DNA of 8,096 bases from Methanobacteriota archaeon (GTDB lineage Archaea > Thermoplasmatota > Poseidoniia > Poseidoniales > Poseidoniaceae): contig JABJFP010000154.1 in NCBI GenBank assembly GCA_018662715.1, positions 1 through 8,096 of the forward strand. Direction: 5' to 3'. The number at the start of each line of letters is the position of its first letter. Position 1 is the first letter of the stretch. The position numbers were made by a program, and so were the translations under genes. Under the pieces are notes generated by a model that searched no databases, was not told the origin of the DNA, and worked only from the letters and a program-made list of their open reading frames with translations. Shown here piece after piece: positions 6,117-8,096 of the stretch.

Positions 6117-7274
6117 TCACGTAAGCACTTCAAGCAAACGATCTTGCTCTACAGCCATTCTTAGTTCCATGGCAATGCGGCGTCCGCTCGACATTGGTTT
6201 TCTCCATGTTGCATTCCCATAGGGGTGGCCTACGCTAACGTGAACGTTGGTACCGCCACCCAGACGAGGCGCAACATCGTAGATGTAGTAATTCATGTCC
6301 TTGTCAATACAGGTTTGAAGGCAAAACGGACCAACAATTCCTGGGTCGTAATGTTCTTTGCTTGCTTCGATGAATTTTTCTCCCAGTTCAAAGGCCTTCT
6401 CAAGGAGTGATTCTCGGATTGTAGCAGTGTTATGTCCAACCACTGTCATCTCTGGGATTTGTTGGTGAAGAGGCATGGTCATCTGTTGTGGTGCAGGGAG
6501 CCTGACATGTCCGTCAAGAGATGATTCGAAGCGCCAATCCACGCCCAAGAGTTCCAACCGTTCTCCTTTCTCAGCAAGAGGGCTGTAAAAGAAGTTCAAG
6601 TTGAATACAGGCCCAATGACATACCGTTCAATTCGTGCACCATCGAGGGACTCTTGGTCAATGACTCCTTCAGCAAGGAGTGCTGCTGATTTTTCTTGGT
6701 ATTCTTTGTACGATGCACAAGTGAAGAATCCTCGTTCAAGCTTCTTCTGTGCGTGGTGAAGTTTGACGATGACCAGGCAATCAATGTCTTCCGGTGAAGG
6801 TATGGCTTCAGGGTATGGGAGTCCTGCCTTCTCTAAAATCCAGTAATAATCTTGTTCTTCAGTCCGCTCTTCCATTCGTAGCATGTTTCTTGAACCAAAC
6901 AGTGGGACTCTGAAATCATCTTCAATATCTGAGATTTTTGAATATGATGTGAACGACCGGTTAGGGATGTAAATGACGTTCCTTTTCCTCATCTCTGCTT
7001 GCATGCTGGGTTTCATAACGTCGTTGAATTCGTTAAGGACAATGGCCTTGTCAACCATTCCCCTAACAACACGTCCGGATGAACTGCGGTGAGTTTTGAA
7101 GTAGTTTGCATAGGTTTTGTGTCGTCCTTCTTTGCAGTAGGCAACTGTCGGAAAGCCCTCTTCAATAGCCCCGTCGCAGATGTCCAGTGCAGAATGAGAT
7201 GCAGTCATACCGATTCGCAATTTGAGGCGGTCATACTCTTCTACAATGCCAGCAATTTCGTCGTTCTGAATCAT
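6117..7274 (-). CDS. purP: 5-formaminoimidazole-4-carboxamide-1-beta-D-ribofuranosyl 5'-monophosphate synthetase (PurP)
   Basis: Makes FAICAR from AICAR, formate and ATP, the ninth step of purine synthesis, in archaea that do not use a folate-dependent PurH for it. Cytoplasmic, ATP-grasp family. Residues are counted from the ATG at 7274 (385 residues, close to the family's usual length of about 340-360). Seen: TASHSALDICDGAIEEGF near the N-terminus, then YCKEGRHKTY; FGSRNMLRMEER; VIVKLHH with KKLERGFF (ATP-grasp region); FYSPLAEKGERLELLGVDWR; VGPFCLQ and APRLGGGTN near the C-terminus, ending in GRRIAMELRMAVEQ. Start: GGTGAG at 7284-7279 lies four bases before this ATG, the best Shine-Dalgarno of the candidates. 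A TTG at 7343 overlapping the upstream stop and an ATG at 7331 would add 23 or 19 low-complexity residues. Downstream of a coiled-coil gene and convergent with the transglutaminase-like gene. Family assignment is firm; the exact start is not. Confidence 0.9.
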   Translation of the reverse strand: MIQNDEIAGIVEEYDRLKLRIGMTASHSALDICDGAIEEGFPTVAYCKEGRHKTYANYFKTHRSSSGRVVRGMVDKAIVLNEFNDVMKPSMQAEMRKRNVIYIPNRSFTSYSKISDIEDDFRVPLFGSRNMLRMEERTEEQDYYWILEKAGLPYPEAIPSPEDIDCLVIVKLHHAQKKLERGFFTCASYKEYQEKSAALLAEGVIDQESLDGARIERYVIGPVFNLNFFYSPLAEKGERLELLGVDWRFESSLDGHVRLPAPQQMTMPLHQQIPEMTVVGHNTATIRESLLEKAFELGEKFIEASKEHYDPGIVGPFCLQTCIDKDMNYYIYDVAPRLGGGTNVHVSVGHPYGNATWRKPMSSGRRIAMELRMAVEQDRLLEVLT

Positions 7275-7278
7275 CAGG

Positions 7279-7284
7279 CTCACC
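7279..7284 (-). promoter_or_regulatory. Ribosome binding site supporting the inner ATG of purP
   Basis: On the minus strand the bases read GGTGAG, then four bases, then ATG at 7274. The sequence pairs with the archaeal 16S 3' end (TCACCT). This favours 7274 over the TTG at 7343 and the ATG at 7331, which have no comparable site. Confidence 0.5.
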
Positions 7285-7339
7285 TTGCTAAACTGATTGC
7301 TGTTAACGGGGGTCTTTGAGGTGTTCCCCATTTCATTCT

Positions 7340-8096
7340 TCAATCAAATCGCTGAAGTTGCATCAATTCTTCTGTTGAAAGTGTTTCACCAGAGAGCAAC
7401 TTTGCCATCAAATCTTGAGTTTCATTGCTTGCAGTGGGGCGTTGGCCTTGTCCAGCACTTGCTCCTCGCATGGCTCGCAATATATCTTGAATTGAGTGGA
7501 GGCATCGGAGTGAGACAATGTACAAACTGTGTTCCTTGTCCGCCTCTTTCTTTGAAGTTCGCAGTCGTCGGTGAGCGGCTTCTGCTTTCTCTCGTTGGCG
7601 GTCAACTTCGGAGTTCCACTCGATCATCAAATCGTGAGCGCTCTGAGCAGCCTCTGCCGCTTCCTTAACAGCATTGTGAGCAGTATCCTGCTTGGTCATT
7701 GCCTCTCGTAGCGCTTCGTTTCCTTCAGTCTCGCCACTTGCGGTCTGGGAGTCCTTTAGTTTACGACGCTTGGAGCTCAGTTCCTTCATTTTCTTGAAGT
7801 ACTTCGTTTCGTTTTTGCCTTGGTGTTTTCCTTGTTCGAATTCACGCTCAAGTCGTTCCATGGTTCGGGTCAACGATTGGACAGTATCTGGGCGAATAGG
7901 TCGTCCACGCTTGTCCAATTGCGGGGGTGCTTCAGGTTGTGTACCCCGGATTGCATCCTTCGCATCTCGGACCATCTGATTTGCATCTTCGCGCTCCTTT
8001 TTCTTGTCACGAACTCGCTCGTTCATGTTGTCTCTTAGTTCGCGTTGTTCACGTACTTGGACAATGAGTTCACGAACCTCGTTGTTAAGTTCGTTA
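7340..8096 (-). CDS. COG1340-type archaeal coiled-coil protein (5' partial)
   Basis: The frame stays open to the right edge; residues upstream of the ATG at 8026 read NELNNEVRELIVQVREQREL, so the true start is outside the window and the ATG at 8026 is internal. 251 residues are visible. Nearly all of it is charged Glu/Lys/Arg/Gln-rich helix in heptad style, interrupted by a short Pro-rich break (GTQPEAPPQLDKRGRP) and a Ser/Thr/Gly-rich one (QTASGETEGNE). The C-terminus ends with LMAKLLSGETLSTEELMQLQR, which matches the G-x-x-L-T/S-x-E-E-L-x-x-L-Q-R tail I recall for archaeal COG1340 proteins. That family is uncharacterised, conserved in archaea and thought to act as a soluble or filament-like coiled coil. 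No membrane segment is visible. Its TGA at 7342 overlaps the TTG of purP by two bases, so the two are likely one transcript. Confidence 0.8.
   Translation of the reverse strand, partial: NELNNEVRELIVQVREQRELRDNMNERVRDKKKEREDANQMVRDAKDAIRGTQPEAPPQLDKRGRPIRPDTVQSLTRTMERLEREFEQGKHQGKNETKYFKKMKELSSKRRKLKDSQTASGETEGNEALREAMTKQDTAHNAVKEAAEAAQSAHDLMIEWNSEVDRQREKAEAAHRRLRTSKKEADKEHSLYIVSLRCLHSIQDILRAMRGASAGQGQRPTASNETQDLMAKLLSGETLSTEELMQLQRFD

Noticed and set aside
6225..6410. Small + strand open frame opposite purP
   Set aside because: It lies inside purP on the other strand, with no ribosome site or recognisable domain. PurP is clearly the real gene.
7692..8038. + strand open frames opposite the coiled-coil gene
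   Set aside because: They are Ser/Phe/Arg-rich complements of a Glu/Lys-rich coiled coil. This is a known composition artefact, and no start signal is present.

Overview
The window looks like a fragment of a marine planktonic archaeon, most likely Marine Group II Euryarchaeota (Candidatus Poseidoniales) or a close relative. The evidence is an archaeal-type purine gene (PurP), an archaeal coiled-coil protein of the COG1340 type, GGTG-type Shine-Dalgarno sequences, and very long acidic surface proteins made of Asp-rich calcium-binding repeats. The taxonomic call is an inference from gene content; there is no rRNA gene here. All of the DNA is essentially coding, and I see no tRNA, rRNA, CRISPR array, insertion sequence or integrase.

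Left part, + strand (1-6110): three genes in one direction that look like a cell-envelope module. (1) The C-terminal 1197 residues of a very large surface protein whose N-terminus lies left of the window: Gly hinge, PPC-like beta domain, a heavily N-glycosylation-prone beta region, a first calcium repeat, eight 27-residue and nine 33-residue calcium-binding repeats, one membrane helix and a short cytoplasmic tail ending in a Trp/Tyr-rich WW-like motif. (2) Nine bases later, a 203-residue protein with two membrane helices and a cytoplasmic domain, possibly PH-like. (3) After a 59-base gap that may hold a weak promoter, a signal-anchored protein with calcium-binding repeats related to those in gene 1 and an extracellular transglutaminase-like domain with an apparent Cys/His/Glu triad.

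Right part, - strand (6117-8096): two convergent housekeeping-type genes, read right to left. First comes the 3' part of a coiled-coil protein gene that runs off the right edge, then purP, the ATP- and formate-dependent AICAR formyltransferase of archaeal purine synthesis. They are probably co-transcribed. The convergent junction with the surface module is only six bases.

Working model (inference): the repeat-rich protein forms a rigid Ca2+-stabilised stalk anchored in the membrane, and the transglutaminase-like protein next to it may cleave or cross-link envelope proteins. The small two-helix protein could be an accessory factor. The most notable signals are the nested, in-phase repeat architecture, the shared but length-shifted repeat type in genes 1 and 3, the Cys/Trp 41-residue repeat pair, and the WW-like cytoplasmic tail.
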